In this document: positions 34,701 to 49,700 of the stretch, one piece after another
Numbering within the stretch: the first letter of the stretch is position 1
Layout of the letters: every line of letters begins with the position of its first letter
DNA from: Brasenia schreberi
Lineage: Eukaryota > Streptophyta > Magnoliopsida > Nymphaeales > Cabombaceae
Assembly (NCBI GenBank): GCA_036023115.1
Contig: JAYKKT010000048.1
Location: 6,826,001-6,890,000, forward strand
Length of the DNA: 64,000 nucleotides
Direction of reading: 5' to 3'
The notes under the pieces: generated by a model
Database searches by the model: none
Told to the model about the DNA's origin: nothing
The model's input: the letters and a program-made list of their open reading frames with translations, nothing else
Program-made: the position numbers and the translations under genes

Positions 34701-37700
34701 AGATTCAAACACATGCAGGGCATCTTATTGAAGAAGACAACTCAAGAAGCAGCTGCCACTTTATTCCTTAATCCCTCTTAGGGTTTCTAATCTATTTACA
34801 TAACTTATATAAGGTTTTATAATTTGAAAGACTAATATACCCTTACACTAATATATAATTAAAGTATCAACTAAAAACAAATATAGAAATATATCTGCAG
34901 ATATATGAATTCCTCAACACTCTCCCTCAAGTTGGGAGGAAGATAATGATGACTCCCAACTTGTTAAGTGTATGCACTAGCCCACTTCGATTTACAGCTT
35001 TGGTGAGGATATGAGCACATTAGTCAGCACATCTGACATAAATCAATTGGAACACCTTCACAGTCACTTTCTCTCTTATGAAGTGACAATCAACCTCAAT
35101 ATGCTTTGTCCTTTTGTGATAAACTTGTTTACTAGCAATCCATATAGCAGCAGTATTGTCACAATAAAGAGGAATTACACCACCTATTTTCATTCGCAGC
35201 TCCTTCATCAGGGACTTTAACTATAATCCCTCACACATTCCTTGGGCCATGGCTCTATATTTCTACACTAGATCTAGCAACTATAGCTTGTTTCTTGCTC
35301 TTCCATGAAACAATATTATCTTTAATGCATCCAGAATTTGAGTCCAATAAGCATAGAAAAAACCTCAATATTGAGATGACCCTTATTAGTATATAAAATG
35401 TCAGAGCTAAGAGTGGACTTAAGATATCATAATATATAAAAAATAACACCCATAACGGCTTTTGATGGAGCATGCATAAATCGGCTTACTATTCTTACTG
35501 CATATGCAATGTCTTGACGGGTGACAATAAGATAGATTAAGTTCCCCACTAATCTTTGGTACCTGACCACGTCTTCATAAAGTTCATCACCAAGATGCAA
35601 TGTTTTGTTAGTTTCCATTGGAATATCGCTCCTTTTGCATTCTGTCATGTTTATATCCTGAAGTAAGTCCATAGTATATTTCCTTTAGGTCAAGAAAATA
35701 CCTTTGCTTTCTAAAAAAATAGTGCAATCATCCCAAATCTTTAAGATCAAAAAGCTTGTAGAGATTTGTCTTGAGACTAGTAACATCTTTAATGTTATCC
35801 CCTGTGATAATAATATCTACATAAATAAAGTATGGTCATTCACGTTTCTTTGGTATCTCAAGTTGATTATATCTTTACTAATTTTTTCGAACCAAAATCT
35901 TGGAGATTGCTTAAGTTCATATATAGCTTTATTCAGTCTGCATACCTTATCTTTTAGTTCCTTATCACTAAATCCTAAAGGTAGATCTATATAAAATTAT
36001 AAACTTCTTTATTGAGACTTCCTTGTAGAAATGCATTTTCACATCCAACTGCCACATATTTCATTCTTTGTGTGTAGCTAGGCTTATAATAACTCTTATA
36101 GTTGTGAGTTATTGTGAGCTTTGCAACTGAAGCAAAAGTCTTGTTATAGTCAATTCTATATAATTCACTATATCCTTGGCTACTAGCCTTGCCTTATAAC
36201 GTTCAAGAATTTCATTAGCTTTGAATTTAACCGTATATATCCACTTACAACCCATTGGTTTTTTGTCTGGGAGCAAATCAACAATTGTCCAAGTATTAAT
36301 ATTTTGCAATACAACTAATTCACTTTGCATGGCCTACTTCGATTGAGGGATTGGTTAGCTTCCTCCACATTTCTAGATATAAGATGTAGTTCAACATTCA
36401 TAAGAAACTTATGATAGTTTCCTAAAGTATTTTGGTAAGAAACATAGTGAGAAATAAGATAAAGAGTGCAAGACCTCTTACCTTTTCAAATAGCGATGAG
36501 ACAGTTAGATTCAGAAACTTTGGGATGTAACTTATCTGAATTTAAGGAAAAGTCATTGAACACGTTGACTTAAAATCACCACTTTTTTTTCTCCATGAAC
36601 ATAAGTCTGAATTTTCTTAGGAGCATCATCAATCTCTTCATTTCCCATGAGATTAAATTCTACTTCGATTAGACTTACAAGGACATGGGTGGATTCTACT
36701 ACAGAACTAGAGGACTCCCTCTTAAAAGAATAATAAGGAGTTGATTCAAAGAAGGTAACATCTAAGAAAACACAAGTCTTTCAATATCGTGTATCATAAC
36801 ATTTATACCCTTTTTAGAAGTGGAGTATCCAATAAAAATACATTTTCTGACTCTAGGATCTAGCTTATCTCAAACATGTGAGTAGATATAAACATAACAC
36901 ACACCCAAAGATATAGAGTTAAACATAAAACAATTTATCATCTAGCTTAAGAATCTTCCATGGATACTTACCGTGTAGCATAGTACTAGGCATCATGCTA
37001 ATGAGATGCACAAATGTTAATATTATCGCCTCAATAAGACTTAAGAGCATTACATTCAATGACTAAGGTTCTAGTGACTTCAAGGATGTGCATGTTCTTT
37101 TATACAACACCATCTTGTTGTAGAGTATTAGAACAAGAAGTTTGGTGCATAATCCCATGTTTATTAAGGTACTCTTGTAATCGACATGACATATTCTCTA
37201 CCATTATCTGAGCGAAAGATTTATAGTGAGGAACGAAATTGAATTTCAATGAATTTATGAATAATAGGAAAAACTCCGTTCATGTAAGGGATCACCCTTG
37301 CATTGCCGTTCCCAAGTCCGAATAAAGGAGGAGGGTTGTGTTAGGCTAAAACTTCGTCTGATTTTTATATCATGGATTACACAAAGTATGAGCATTGTTT
37401 TGGGGCACCCCGCCTAGCAATGCGCTGCAGAGCCCGAATGCAGTGATAAGTAACCAAGGGTCACTACATTTTCGCCTGAATGTAGTGAATCAATTGCAGA
37501 GAGGGTTCCAATATCATAGACGGGTGTGGGTAAAGAAGTTAGTCCCGCTATATTATCGCCCGAATGTAGTGAATAATTTATAGAGAGGGTCTTCGCATTT
37601 TGAATATAGACGGGTGCGAGGGGTAAAGAAGTTAGTCCTAGATAATAAGATTCGTATTGATTTTTGGAATATCAAAACATTATCCGGTAAGCTAATGGAG

Positions 37701-40700
37701 GTGGTAGATACTATGACTCGAAGAAAGATTCATATTCTATGTTTACAAGAGACAAAGTAGGTTGGAGAAAAAGCAAAGGAAATAGAGGATAAAGGTTTTA
37801 AATTATGGTACTAAGGTAAAGAAAATGCTCGAAATGGAGTTGGTATTATCATAAATAAAGATTTAAAGGATAGTGTAGTAGACATACAACGATATGGTGA
37901 CCGAATCATGACGCTGAAATTAGTGTTAGTAGCAAAGGTTTTGAATATAGTTTGTGCTTACGCACCCCAAGTAGGACTAGAAGGTAGGATAAAGACAACT
38001 TTTTAGGAAGAGTTAGATAAGGTGATTCAAAAGATTCCACAAAGGGAGATGATTTGTTTAGGAGACTTAAATGGACATGTCGGTAAAGAGGCATTATGAT
38101 ATCAAGGTATTCATGGAAACTTTGGTTTTGGTGATATAAATGAGAAAGGTAAGGAGATTTTAAATGTTGCTATGGCATTTGATCTCTTTATAGTCAATAC
38201 AATCTTCAAAAAATGAGATGAACATTTAATTACTTATAAGAGTAGCTTATCACAAATACAAATTGATTACTTTATTTGTAGAAAAAAAGACACAATATGT
38301 TGCAAAGATTGCAAGGTAATTCAAGGAGAAAGCTTAACCAACCAACATCGACTTTTAGTTATGGATTTACAGAAAAAATAGACAAAGAAGAAAATAGTGC
38401 ATCGAGCTATTCGGACTAAATGGTGGAACCTCAAAAGCGAGAAAGAAGATATTTCAACAGAAAGTCCTTCAAGGAGATGTTTGGAATTATGTTGGTACAC
38501 CTTATGATATGTGGAACAATATGGCTATACATATTAGGAAAGTGACGAAAGATGTGTCAGGTGTATCTAAGGGATGTGTACTGACACAAAAAGGAGTGAA
38601 GTAGTGAAAAATAAAATCAAGGCAAAGAGGGCATGTTACAAATTACATTATGATAAGAAAACTAGTGAAACTTTAGAGGCTTATAAGAAAACAAAAAAGG
38701 AAGCGAAAAATACCGTTAGTAAAAAAAAAAGGTAAATTTGGGAGGATTTATATGAAAAAAAGTCAACTCAAAAGAGGGTGAAAGAGATATTTTTAGGATA
38801 GCTAGGGCTAGAGATAAGAAAACTAAAGATCTTAATTATGTTAGATGCATCAAAGACAAGAATGAAAAAATTCTAGTGGCAAATGATGATATAAGAAATA
38901 TATGAAAAAACTATTTTTATAAGCTTTTTAATGAAAGTAAAGATGTTAGTATTAGCTTTAGAGAGTTAGCCAAATCAGAGAAGTATATAAACCACAATTT
39001 CTATCGACGTATTCAAAAGAATGAAGTCAAAGAGGCTCTTAAACATATGAAGGGTGGTAAATCGGTAGCACCAGACAATATTCCTATAGAAGTTTGGGAA
39101 AGACTAGGAGGAATAGGAATCACTTGGCTCACAAGACTATTTAATGAAATATGGAGAAACCAAAAGATGCATGAGGAATGAAGAGCGAGTGCACTTATAC
39201 CCATATATAAGAACAAGAGAGACATTCAAAATTGTGTGAATTATTGAGGTATCAAGTTAATGAGTCATACTATGAAATTATGGGAAAGAATTGTCGAACG
39301 TAGGTTAAGACAAGTATCAAGTACAACAGAGAACCAATTTGGATTCATGTTAGGCAGATCTACTCTTGAAGCGATTCACCTTTTGAGATGTCTTATGGAA
39401 CATTTTAGAGCAAAAAAGAAAGACCTTCACATGATATTTATTGATCTAGAAAAAGCTTACGATAGGGTACCGAGAAAGGTTCTTTGGAGAACCTTGAAAA
39501 AAAGATGTATCCCATTAACATACATTAACCTTATAAGAGACATGTACGATGGTGTAAAATCATGTGTGAGGACTCATAAAGAAATGGCATACTTCTTTAA
39601 AGTTAATATTGGGTTACATCAAGGATCAACTTTAAGTCCATACTTATTTATAATGGTGATTGATGAGTTAACAAAACATATTCAAGATGAAGTACCTTGG
39701 TGTATGTTATTTACAAATGACATTGTGTTAGTGGAGGAGTCTAAGGAAAAAGTTAATAGAAAATTGGAACTACAGAGAGAAACATTAGAAAGCAAAGGCC
39801 TCCGACTTAGTAGAACAAAGACAAAATATATGGAATATAAGTATGATCATTTGGTTACTTCAGAGGACATAGAAATTAAAATTGGCACATATTGCATCCC
39901 CCAAAAGGAAAGTTTTAAATATCTAGGGTCAATTTTTCAAAGTGATGGAAGAATTCATGGAGATGTTACGCATAGAATTAATGTTGGTTGGTTAAAATGG
40001 AGAGGAGCATCAGGTATTCTTTGTGATAAGAAGATGTCATTAAAGTTAAAAGGTAAATATTATAGAGCAACAATTAGGCCTGCCATGTTTTATGGTTTTG
40101 AGTGTTGGGCAGTTAATCATCAACATGTACAAAAGATGTTTGTGACAGAAATGAAGATGTTTAGATAGATGAGTGGTCATATAAGAAAAGACTGTATACA
40201 TAATGAGGTTATTAGAAACAATTACGAGTGGTACCAATAGAGGATAAAATGAGAGAATATCGTTTAAGATGGTTTGGACATATAGAAAGAAGATCAAAAA
40301 AAGAATCTTTAAGAAGGTATAAAAAACTAAATTTGGAAAGCATTAAAAGAGGTAGAGGATGACCACAAAAGTGTTGGAAAGAAACAATAAAGAATGATCT
40401 AGCTTATTGTAAGTTACCTGCTAACGTGGCACACGATAGGGCTACGTGGAAATAAAGAATCCATGTAGCCAACCCCGTCTAGTATGGGAAAAGGCTTAGT
40501 AGTTGTTGTTGTATGAATAATAGGAAAGATTGTAGAAACTTCATCATTCAATTTCATTAAATAAACTATGGTAAATCGGGCACATTCATGAATGAAAACA
40601 ACAAAATACCTATGACCACTTAAAGAAGTAATTAGACAAGAATCCCAAACATCGGAATGAACCAATTCAAAATGTTGTGACTTTCGAGGCTCATTATAAG

Positions 40701-43700
40701 AAAAGGAAACACGTTGATGTTTTGCCCTCTGACAAATATCACAATGAAGAACTCTATTACTAGACACTGAAGAGAAATACTAGGGATCACACTCCTAATC
40801 TTTGACACACGTAAATGCCCCAAGCGATCATGCCATAATCAAATTTCTGCTTCTATAATAGTTGTGGTTGAAAGAGTATGAGTTGTGGACGTCACCATAA
40901 GATCTTCAAGGATGTAGAGCCCCCTTTTCAAGCTACCATGACCAAAGATTCTCCATGTCTTAAGATCCTAAAGCATAGGACCAGGAAGAGATAAAGTGAT
41001 TCAACAATTTAGATGTTTGCTGAGGGAGCTTAGAGATAACAAGTTGATAGAAAAACTTTGGACATGCAAAACCGAGGGTAAGTGATATAAAGAAGTTTTT
41101 ACACTTTCCTTTCTCAACATGAATGTCTTAGAGCCATCAATCAATCTAATGGCCTCCTTGTTACAAAATAGTTAGTAATTAGACAAACAATTATAATCCC
41201 CAACCATATGGTAAGTTGCACCAAAATCTACAACCCATTGATCAAGTATGAGCCATAGTAGCTTAAGACTCAAAAGTAAAAAGTTGCTCATCAAACCATG
41301 ATTCCAATCTCTATGCGCTTTAGCAATGCAGTACTAGTACCCATCAGATCCCAACATTGTTTCTTTGTATGGTGATTCTTACCGCAACGAGAGTATATCA
41401 ACTTGTCTTTTTCCTTAATAGAGAGGTTGTCATATCATCTACCTCGAGAACCAAACCCTCTTCTCCCACGATTAGGCTGATATCAGTTTTTTCTAAAAAA
41501 TACAGTCTTATAAAGATTGAAGACATCTTTTTTTCGTCCTCTTCTATCTTCCTCTCTAAGTAGTAAAGAGTAAATTATACCTAAGAAAGGCACGTTAACC
41601 TTAACGGCTTATTACTCCAAAGAGACTCCCTATAATAGGTCAAACACCTTGCACTTTTTAACCTCTCAACTTCTTTCTTTAGAAAATTCAATGTACTTAA
41701 TGCTTGTGTATTGTAGTTCATCCCATAAACCACATAATATTCACTAATAGTTCGATTTTCTTGTCGATATTTTCTGATTTTTTTTAGAATTTCATATTCC
41801 TTTGCAACATTCATCCTTTTAGAGTAAACTTCAAATACGGCCCTCCAAATACCAATAGTTAAATCCAAATATACGAATGTTCTTTCAATTGAATAAATCA
41901 TAGACTATAACAACTATGAGGACACTAGCATCATCTCTTCTCTATTTAAAATAGGTTGGACTTCCTTCTTCCGGACATAACTGAATGCTTGTAAGATAAT
42001 CTCTCTACCACTTGCAAGGACTACAAGTTCACATAATTTCTGTCATCTAGTTTAACATTTGTGATTTGAAAAGAGTCAAATTTTTCTCCTGAATGGGCTT
42101 CAGAACTTGGGTATAAACCTTCCATTTTTTGCCTTGATCTACCATACTCCCCTTTTAACAACACTTCAATAATTGAGGAACACAACAAATACCAAAAATT
42201 TCCAAAATTGATTTCTCTATTGTACAGGTTGATTTTCTCCAATCAGCAGCGATCAAATTCCCTCCAATCAGCCTTAGATCAACCTATAGACTTCTTTCAC
42301 CCACCTAAGTCAAATTTAAAGGGCTAGATCTGTGACAGTAGCTAGAGAAAATGCTGAAAATAGAGGATGTAGATTGTTGTATAGCTACCGAAAAAACAGC
42401 CTGGGCAGATCTGATTCCTAATACCGATCTGCATTCGATCCACCACGAATCTGCGCTTCCGAGTCCCTAGGTGTCGCTATGATCCCCACAATCAGAATTG
42501 CAACCGAAATCAACAGGATGAAGAACACATACATAAAAATCATGTTCCATTTTATGATGACTTTTCCTCCTCGACCAGCCGTCGTGTTTCGTCTCAATTG
42601 TCTCTCTAGATGCTCTAATACTATGTTGAGATTAATCTTTCTTTATTAGAAGAGGAAGATTCAAACGCATGCAAGGCATCCCATTGAAGAAGACAACTCA
42701 AGGAGCAGCTGCCACTTTATTCCTTAATTCCCCTTAGGGTTTCTAATCTATTTACACAACTTATATATAAGGTTTTATAACTTGAAATACTAATATACCC
42801 TATTGCACTAATACATAATTAAAAGTATCAACAAAAAGCAAAATAGAAATATATCTGCTGATATATGTATTCAACACTTTTAACCTAGATTATAGAAATA
42901 AAAATATCATTACAATTTCCCTTCTTGTAGTGAAAATATCACTACATTTTCGCCCGAATGTAGTGAATCAATTGCAGAGAGGGTTCCCACATCATGGACG
43001 GGTGTGGGTAAAGAAGTTAGTCCCGCTACATTGCCGCCCGAATGTAGTGAAAAATTTTCAGAGAGGGTCTTCGCATTTTGATTATAGACGGATGCGGGGG
43101 GTAAGGAAGCTAGTCCTAGATAATAAGATTCGTATTGGTTCTTGGAATATCGGAACATTATCGGGTAAGCTAATGGAGGTGGCAGATACTATGATTCGGA
43201 GAAAGATTCATATTCTATGTTTACAAGAGACAAAATGGGTTGGAGAAAAAGCAAAGGAGATAGAGGATACAGGTTTTAAATTATGGTACTCTGGTAAAGA
43301 AAAGGCCCGAAACGGAGTTGGTATTATCATAAATAAAGATTTAAAGGAGAGTGTAGTAGACATACAACGATATGGTGACCGAATCATGACATTGAAATTA
43401 GTGTTAGGAGCAGAGGTTTTGAATATAGTTTGTGCTTACGCACCCCAAGTAGGACTAGAAGATAGTATAAAGATAGTTTTTTGGGAAGAGTTAGATAAGG
43501 TGTTTCAAAAGATTCCACAAAAGGAGATGATTTGTTTAGGAGGAGATTTAAATGGACATGTCGGTAAAGAGGCATTAGGATATCAAGGGATTCATGGAAA
43601 CTTTGGTTATGGGTATATAAACGAGGAAGGTAGGGAGATTTTAAATTTTGCTATGTCATTTGATCTCTTTATAGTTAATACAATCTTCAAAAAACGAGAT

Positions 43701-46700
43701 GAACATTTAATTTCTTATAAGAGTGGCTTATCACAAACACAAATTGATTACTTTATTTGTAGAAAAAAAGATAGAGCGTGTTGTAAAGATTGTAAGGTAA
43801 TTCCAGGAGAAAGCTTAACCACCCAACATCGACTTTTAGTTATGGATTTACAAATAAAAAAATGGACAAAGAAGAAAGGAGTGCATCGAGCTATTCGGAC
43901 TAAATGGTGGAACCTCAAAAGCGAGAAAGAAGATATATTTAAACAGAAAGTCCTTCAAGGAGATGTTTGGAATTATGTTGGCACACCCTGTGATATGTGG
44001 AATAATATGGCTATACATATTAGGAAAGTAGCGAAAGATGTGTTAGGGGTATCTAAGGGAGGTGTACCGGCACAAAAAGAAGCTTGGTGGTGGAGTGAAG
44101 TAGTACAAAATAAAATCAAGGCAAAGAGGGCATGTTACAAATTACATTATGCTAAGAAAACTAGTGAAACTTTAGAAGCTTATAAGAAAGCAAAGAAGGA
44201 AGCAAAAAAGGCCGTTAGTGAAGCAAAAACTAAGATTTGGGAGGACTTATATAAAAAACTCAACTCAAAAGAGGGTGAAAGAGATATTTTTAGGATAGCT
44301 AGGGCTAGAGATAAGAAAACTAAAGATCTTAATTATGTTAGATGCATAACAGACGAGGATGAAAAAATTCTAGTGGCAAATGATGATATAAGAAATAGAT
44401 GGAAAAACTATTTTTATAATCTTTTTAATGAAATAAAGATGTTAGTATTAGTTTAGGAGATTTAACCAAGTCAGAAAAGTATATAAACCACAATTTCTAC
44501 CGACGTATTCAAAAGAATGAAATCAAAGAGGCTCTTAAACATATGAAGAGTGGTAAATCGGTAGGACCAGATAATATTCCTATAGAAGTTTGGAAAATAC
44601 TAGGAGAAATAGGAATCACTTGGCTCACATGACTATTTAATGAAATATGGAAAAACCAAAAGATGCCCGAGGAATGGAGAGCAAGTACACTTATACCCGT
44701 ATATAAGAACAAGGGAGACATTCAAAATTGTGCGAATTATCGAGGTATGAAGTTAATGAGTCATACTATGAAATTATGGGAAAGAATTATCAAACGTAGG
44801 TTAAGACAAGTATCAAGTACAACGGAGAACCAATTTGGATTTATGCCAGGTAGATCTACTATTGAAGCGATTCACCTTTTGAGACGTCTTATGGAACATT
44901 TTAGAGCAAAAAAGAAAGACCTTCACATGATATTTATTAATCTAGAAAAAGCTTATGATAGGGTACCGAGGGAGGTTCTTTGGAGAACTTTGGAAAAAAG
45001 AGGTATTCCATTGACATATATTAACCTTATAAGAGACATGTATGATGGTGCAAAAACATGTGTGAGGACTCATGAAGGAACGACATACTTCTTTGAAGTT
45101 AATATTGGGTTACATCAAGGATCAACTTTAAGTCCATACTTATTTATAATGGTGATGGATGAGTTAACAAAACATATTCAAAATGAAGTACCTTGGTGTA
45201 TGTTATTTACAGATTACATTGTATTAGTGGAGGAGTCTAAGGAAAAAGTTAATAGAAAATTGGAACTATGGAGAGAAACATTAGAAAGCAAAGGCCTCCG
45301 ACTTAGTAGAACAAAGACAGAATATATGGAATGTAAGTTTGACCATTTGGCTACTTCAGAGGACATAGAAATTAAAATTGACACACATTGCATTCCCCAA
45401 AAGGAAAGTAGGGTCAATTTTTCAAAGTGATGGAAGAATTGATGGAGATGTTACATATAGAATTAATACTGGTTGGTTAAAATGGAAAGGAGCATCAAGT
45501 ATTCTTTGTGATAAGAAGATACCATTAAAATTAAAAGGTAAATATTATAGAGCAGCAATTAGGCCTGCCATGTTTTATGGTTCTGAGTGTTGGGTAGTTA
45601 ATCATCAACATGTACAAAAGATGTCTGTGACAGAAATGAAGATGTTGAGATGGATGAGTGGTCATACAAGAAAAGAACGTATACATAATGAGGTTATTAG
45701 AAACAAATTAGGAGTAGCACCAATAGAGGATAAAATGAGAGAACATCGTTTAAGATGGTTTGGACATATAGAAAGAAGATCAAAAGAATAACTTGTAAGA
45801 AGGTTAGAAAAACTAAATTTGAAAAGTATTAAAAGAGGTAGAGGACGACCACAAAAGTGTTGGAAAGAAACAATAAAGAATGATCTAGCTTATTGGGAGT
45901 TAACTGCTAACATGGCACACGATAGGGATCTGTGGAAACAAAGAATCCATGTAGCCGACCCCGTCTAGTATGGGAAAAGGCTTAGTTGTTGTTGTTGTTG
46001 TATTACAATTTCCCTTCTTACTGATGTACCTGCAGGGCCCAAACCCATAAAAGATACCATAGATCTCTAGATCATCGCTTAAGCATACTAATAAAGGAGA
46101 GAAACTACTCGATGAAGATGCTTTAAATCTTGGTGGACTGGTTCTGAAACATGGCAAGCTATGATAAGGAATATCAAGTGAAGAAAGAAATGCTAACGGA
46201 ATCTTGAGGATTATAGTAAGAAAGAGGCTCGTTGGTCTAAAGAAGTTTTTCAAAAGAAGAATAGGGTAAAGAAGCTTGTTACAAAGTGCACCTATAGAAA
46301 CAACAATGACGAAAAAATTGAAAGAACAATAGAAAACAAAGCAAGAAGAAACAAAGCAGCAACTAAGCAAAGACTAAAATGTGAGATATTTGTCATAAAA
46401 AGCTTAATATAAAGAGGTTCACCAAGATTTAAGATAACTAAGGCAAGTGAATGGAGAAAAGGACCTTAATCAAGTAAATATATAAAAAAAATGAGGAGGA
46501 AAGGTACTCACAACAAGCAGAAGTATAAAGGCGAGATGTAAGAATCATTTTTATAAGCTTTAGAGTACAAGTATCAGAAGAAGATATGTGAGTTAACCAA
46601 TTACCATGTGCACACAAACCATTCTATCGATTGGTACATTAGTGGAAGGATGAAGTATGGCAAGCATGGAGCACTTAACCACTAACCTGTGAGAAAAGAT

Positions 46701-49700
46701 ATTAGTGGAACAAACAAACATCAACTTTAATATTTTCCTTATTCTGAAAAGCTGACCTTGGGTATTTAAAACTTTCCTTATGAGGGATGCAATGTATGTC
46801 AATCTTAATTTCTATATCATATGAAGTAACCAAATGATCAAACATGCATTCCATATTCTGTCTTTGTTCTACTAAGTCGAAAGTCTTTACATTCTAATGT
46901 TTCTCTCCAGAGTTTCAATTTCCTATTAGCCTTTTCCTTAGTGTCATCAAATAACACAATGTCATCTGCAAATGATATATCTACCATGGATTCTAGAAGA
47001 AAGATGTACAACTTAAATAAAATTAAAAGAAAAAGGTATTTGGATGACACAAGACAGACTGCATGTGGTTGGTGGAGTCTCACAAGAAACTCTTCAGTAC
47101 TGAAATATTTCAACTGGAAGTAGAATACTATGATTAAAGGGCCTATTAGGAGCGTCCAGAAAAGGAAGACTACTTGAAATTTGCTCTAGTTGATACGGAA
47201 ACAAAGTGATTTGAAGCGAGAGAGAGAGAGAGAGCACAATTAGAAAAAGAATATTTGGATGATGAACAGGAGAAGAAGACCAGAATAACAGAAAACATGC
47301 ACATGAAGCTAGGCCAGCTTTAGAAAACTTGAAACACATAAAGCAAGTCTTCTGCCACGTGGGTTCATTGTCATCATAGTGCTTGAACTTTTTTCGTACC
47401 ACATCAACCCTAGAACTGCAACATTATCTTTTACTGTCTTCTTTCTAACATCTCGACGCCTTCATCTTCAACTTTTGAAGCGTTCATCATCTTAGGCCCT
47501 TTCATCTGGTCCGAGCTCCATCCTTGCCTCTCCAAAACTTCCAATCACCTTAAGAATGCCTCTCATGTTATATTTTTATTACTGTTGAGATAACTTGTAT
47601 CCCTAAAATTATAAGTTCAGTTTGGCTATGGCCATACCATCCTTACTTTTTATCTTTTCCCAAACAGTAAACTCCAGGAGATGACTTTGCAAGAGGTAGA
47701 TCGATTGTAAGTTTCTTTTTGCATCAAAAAATAGGTAAATAAAATCCCACTGAATTTTATTACTTAAATTATCCAAAGAATTACATTAGAATCATAATCT
47801 AATCTTTCACATGGAAGTCTAAATATATCAAACTATCAATTACAAACATGTAAAAAGAATGTTTACATTGAGACAATGAAATGACCTTCCCAAAACAATT
47901 GCAGTACATTCCAAACAAAACCAGGATCTTATGAAGCCATATAATGATATGAAATAATCTCATGTCTGCAGATAACGTTAGGTTGAAAAAAGCAAAACGA
48001 ACAAACTTGCTCCTGTAAATACTTACTAACCTTAAGAGAGCAGATCTTTTCTCCTCTAGTACCCGACATAGTTCAGCCTTCACCCAGACTACCTGGACAC
48101 AGTCATAGTCTTTTCAGGAATCGGATCAAGAGTACTTCAAAACAAGTATGTGTACTTTAGACAACTAAAAAGCTGACTAGTAAATGGTTCAAGATAAATT
48201 CTACCCAAAGAACCCCTTTGCATGAAATCAATTGTTTTACAGAGGTGACAAGCATGGCAGTTACAGATGTGCAGGCCATAGGCAAACCAGAGAAATCTTT
48301 CCCTTTAACCACTGTTTACTTGTAAACTCACTCCACATCAGCCACCCCACCCCCACCAACATGTATTTATTATGAGAAAGAGTGACATATGAGAAATTTG
48401 TGTGCAAGGAGCAAGTGAGCCTATATCCACTTGCCCCTTGAGACACCCGAAATGCTCTTGGCATGGATTCAATTTTTCGTTAAAACTAAGTTCTCATATC
48501 AAAAAGTTCTCTTTGCCATGTCTACAACACACATCCTAAAGGACTGGAAATGTCTTTCCAGCCGTAAAGGATTTAGACCTGTGATTCTAATTTATTACTA
48601 AAAGCTGATCTAATATACATTGCAATTTTTGTTAGAAATGCCATGAATGTTCTTTCTTTCAGTACATATCCAGATAAAAAGATAGTATAAGAAGATGGCT
48701 ACACATAAAGTAACATACACCTCATATCAAATGAACATTTGCATTTCAGAATTCATGACTTTCCAAACTACTGGAGTCTGGATCCCAAGACAGAAGAGCT
48801 TGAATGGCATATAATCCACTGACAGGAAAAGGTTGTTAAACAAATTGAGATTCATTTACTATGGTTTTTGTCAATTATGCAAGACTAGCATGCTTTTACC
48901 AATCAAGAATTTTGAGAACTACTGCACAGGAAGCTATAAGCCTATAAGTGCATGAAGTGATCTAGTATCACAGGAATTGGAAATGTAGGCATGGAAGAAC
49001 AATAGGATAATTCAAACAGTAAATTTATTTATGTAAAAAATGCAGAAAACATAACTTAATATGGTCTGAAAAACACATTTCAAAACCCAAATTTGTGAGG
49101 GCATGCAGAAAAAGTCATGACTTCAGAGAAAAGCAACAGACATTGCAGGAAAAGTACAAGAGACGGTATTATTTCCAATGTCAGAATACAATACCTGTTC
49201 CTGAAGGTCTGGGCCAGAACTGCTGTATGTTTCGCCTGTTAGACTACAAATTAACTCATCTACATTTGTTGAGAGGCATGCACTTCCATTTTCATGCATC
49301 TCATCTGAACTCCCCAAGGATTCGGACTTGGTCAATATTGACCCAGGATCACGCTTGAAACTGTATAATTTTGAAGCAAGAACCTGAGAATCTCTCCACA
49401 TATGGAGCTCTTTACTACGCTCATCAATCGCAGCTACTACTGTGGGCCGATGTTTAGTCCGCAATTCTTGCAACCTTGCTTCTGTTACAGTTTGATATCC
49501 CATGCAAGCAGTTAAAACAAGTTGGCTACTGTCAAAAGTTGAGCTAGCCAAAGACTGCAACAAAGTAACCGCATCTCCTGCATCTTTTGTGGTGACAAGT
49601 GCTGGGCCTGCATATATTATGAAGTAAATAACTAGGGTTTAAGATAAACAAACCTATGCAACAATGAACTTTTCTCCTAAATATTTGTTATTCACTGCAT

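Larger units (their letters stand above)
34663..42881 (-). mobile_element. Complete Ty1/copia element with LTRs, PBS and 5-bp TSD, interrupted by a LINE
   Basis: LTRs at 34668-34919 and 42624-42876 (TGTTGA...TCAACA, about 90% alike) are flanked by the 5-bp duplication ctttt (34663-34667, 42877-42881). The minus-strand PBS next to the right LTR reads TAGTATTAGAGCA (42611-42623), two changes from the initiator-tRNA-Met type TGGTATCAGAGC. A purine-rich tract abuts the left LTR. Minus-strand order: Gag (about 42050-41590; [28 protein letters not shown]), protease [11 protein letters not shown] (about 41230, Asp-Phe-Gly where D-S/T-G is usual), integrase (40860-40510: [30 protein letters not shown]), RT (36330-35255: [33 protein letters not shown]), RNase H (35208-35020: [20 protein letters not shown]). 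Frames are broken. A LINE splits the integrase. Confidence 0.92.

Noticed and set aside
47094..47402. Minus-strand 102-codon ORF in TBC intron 12
   Set aside because: Low complexity around a (GA)n tract, no conserved motif, and located within an intron.
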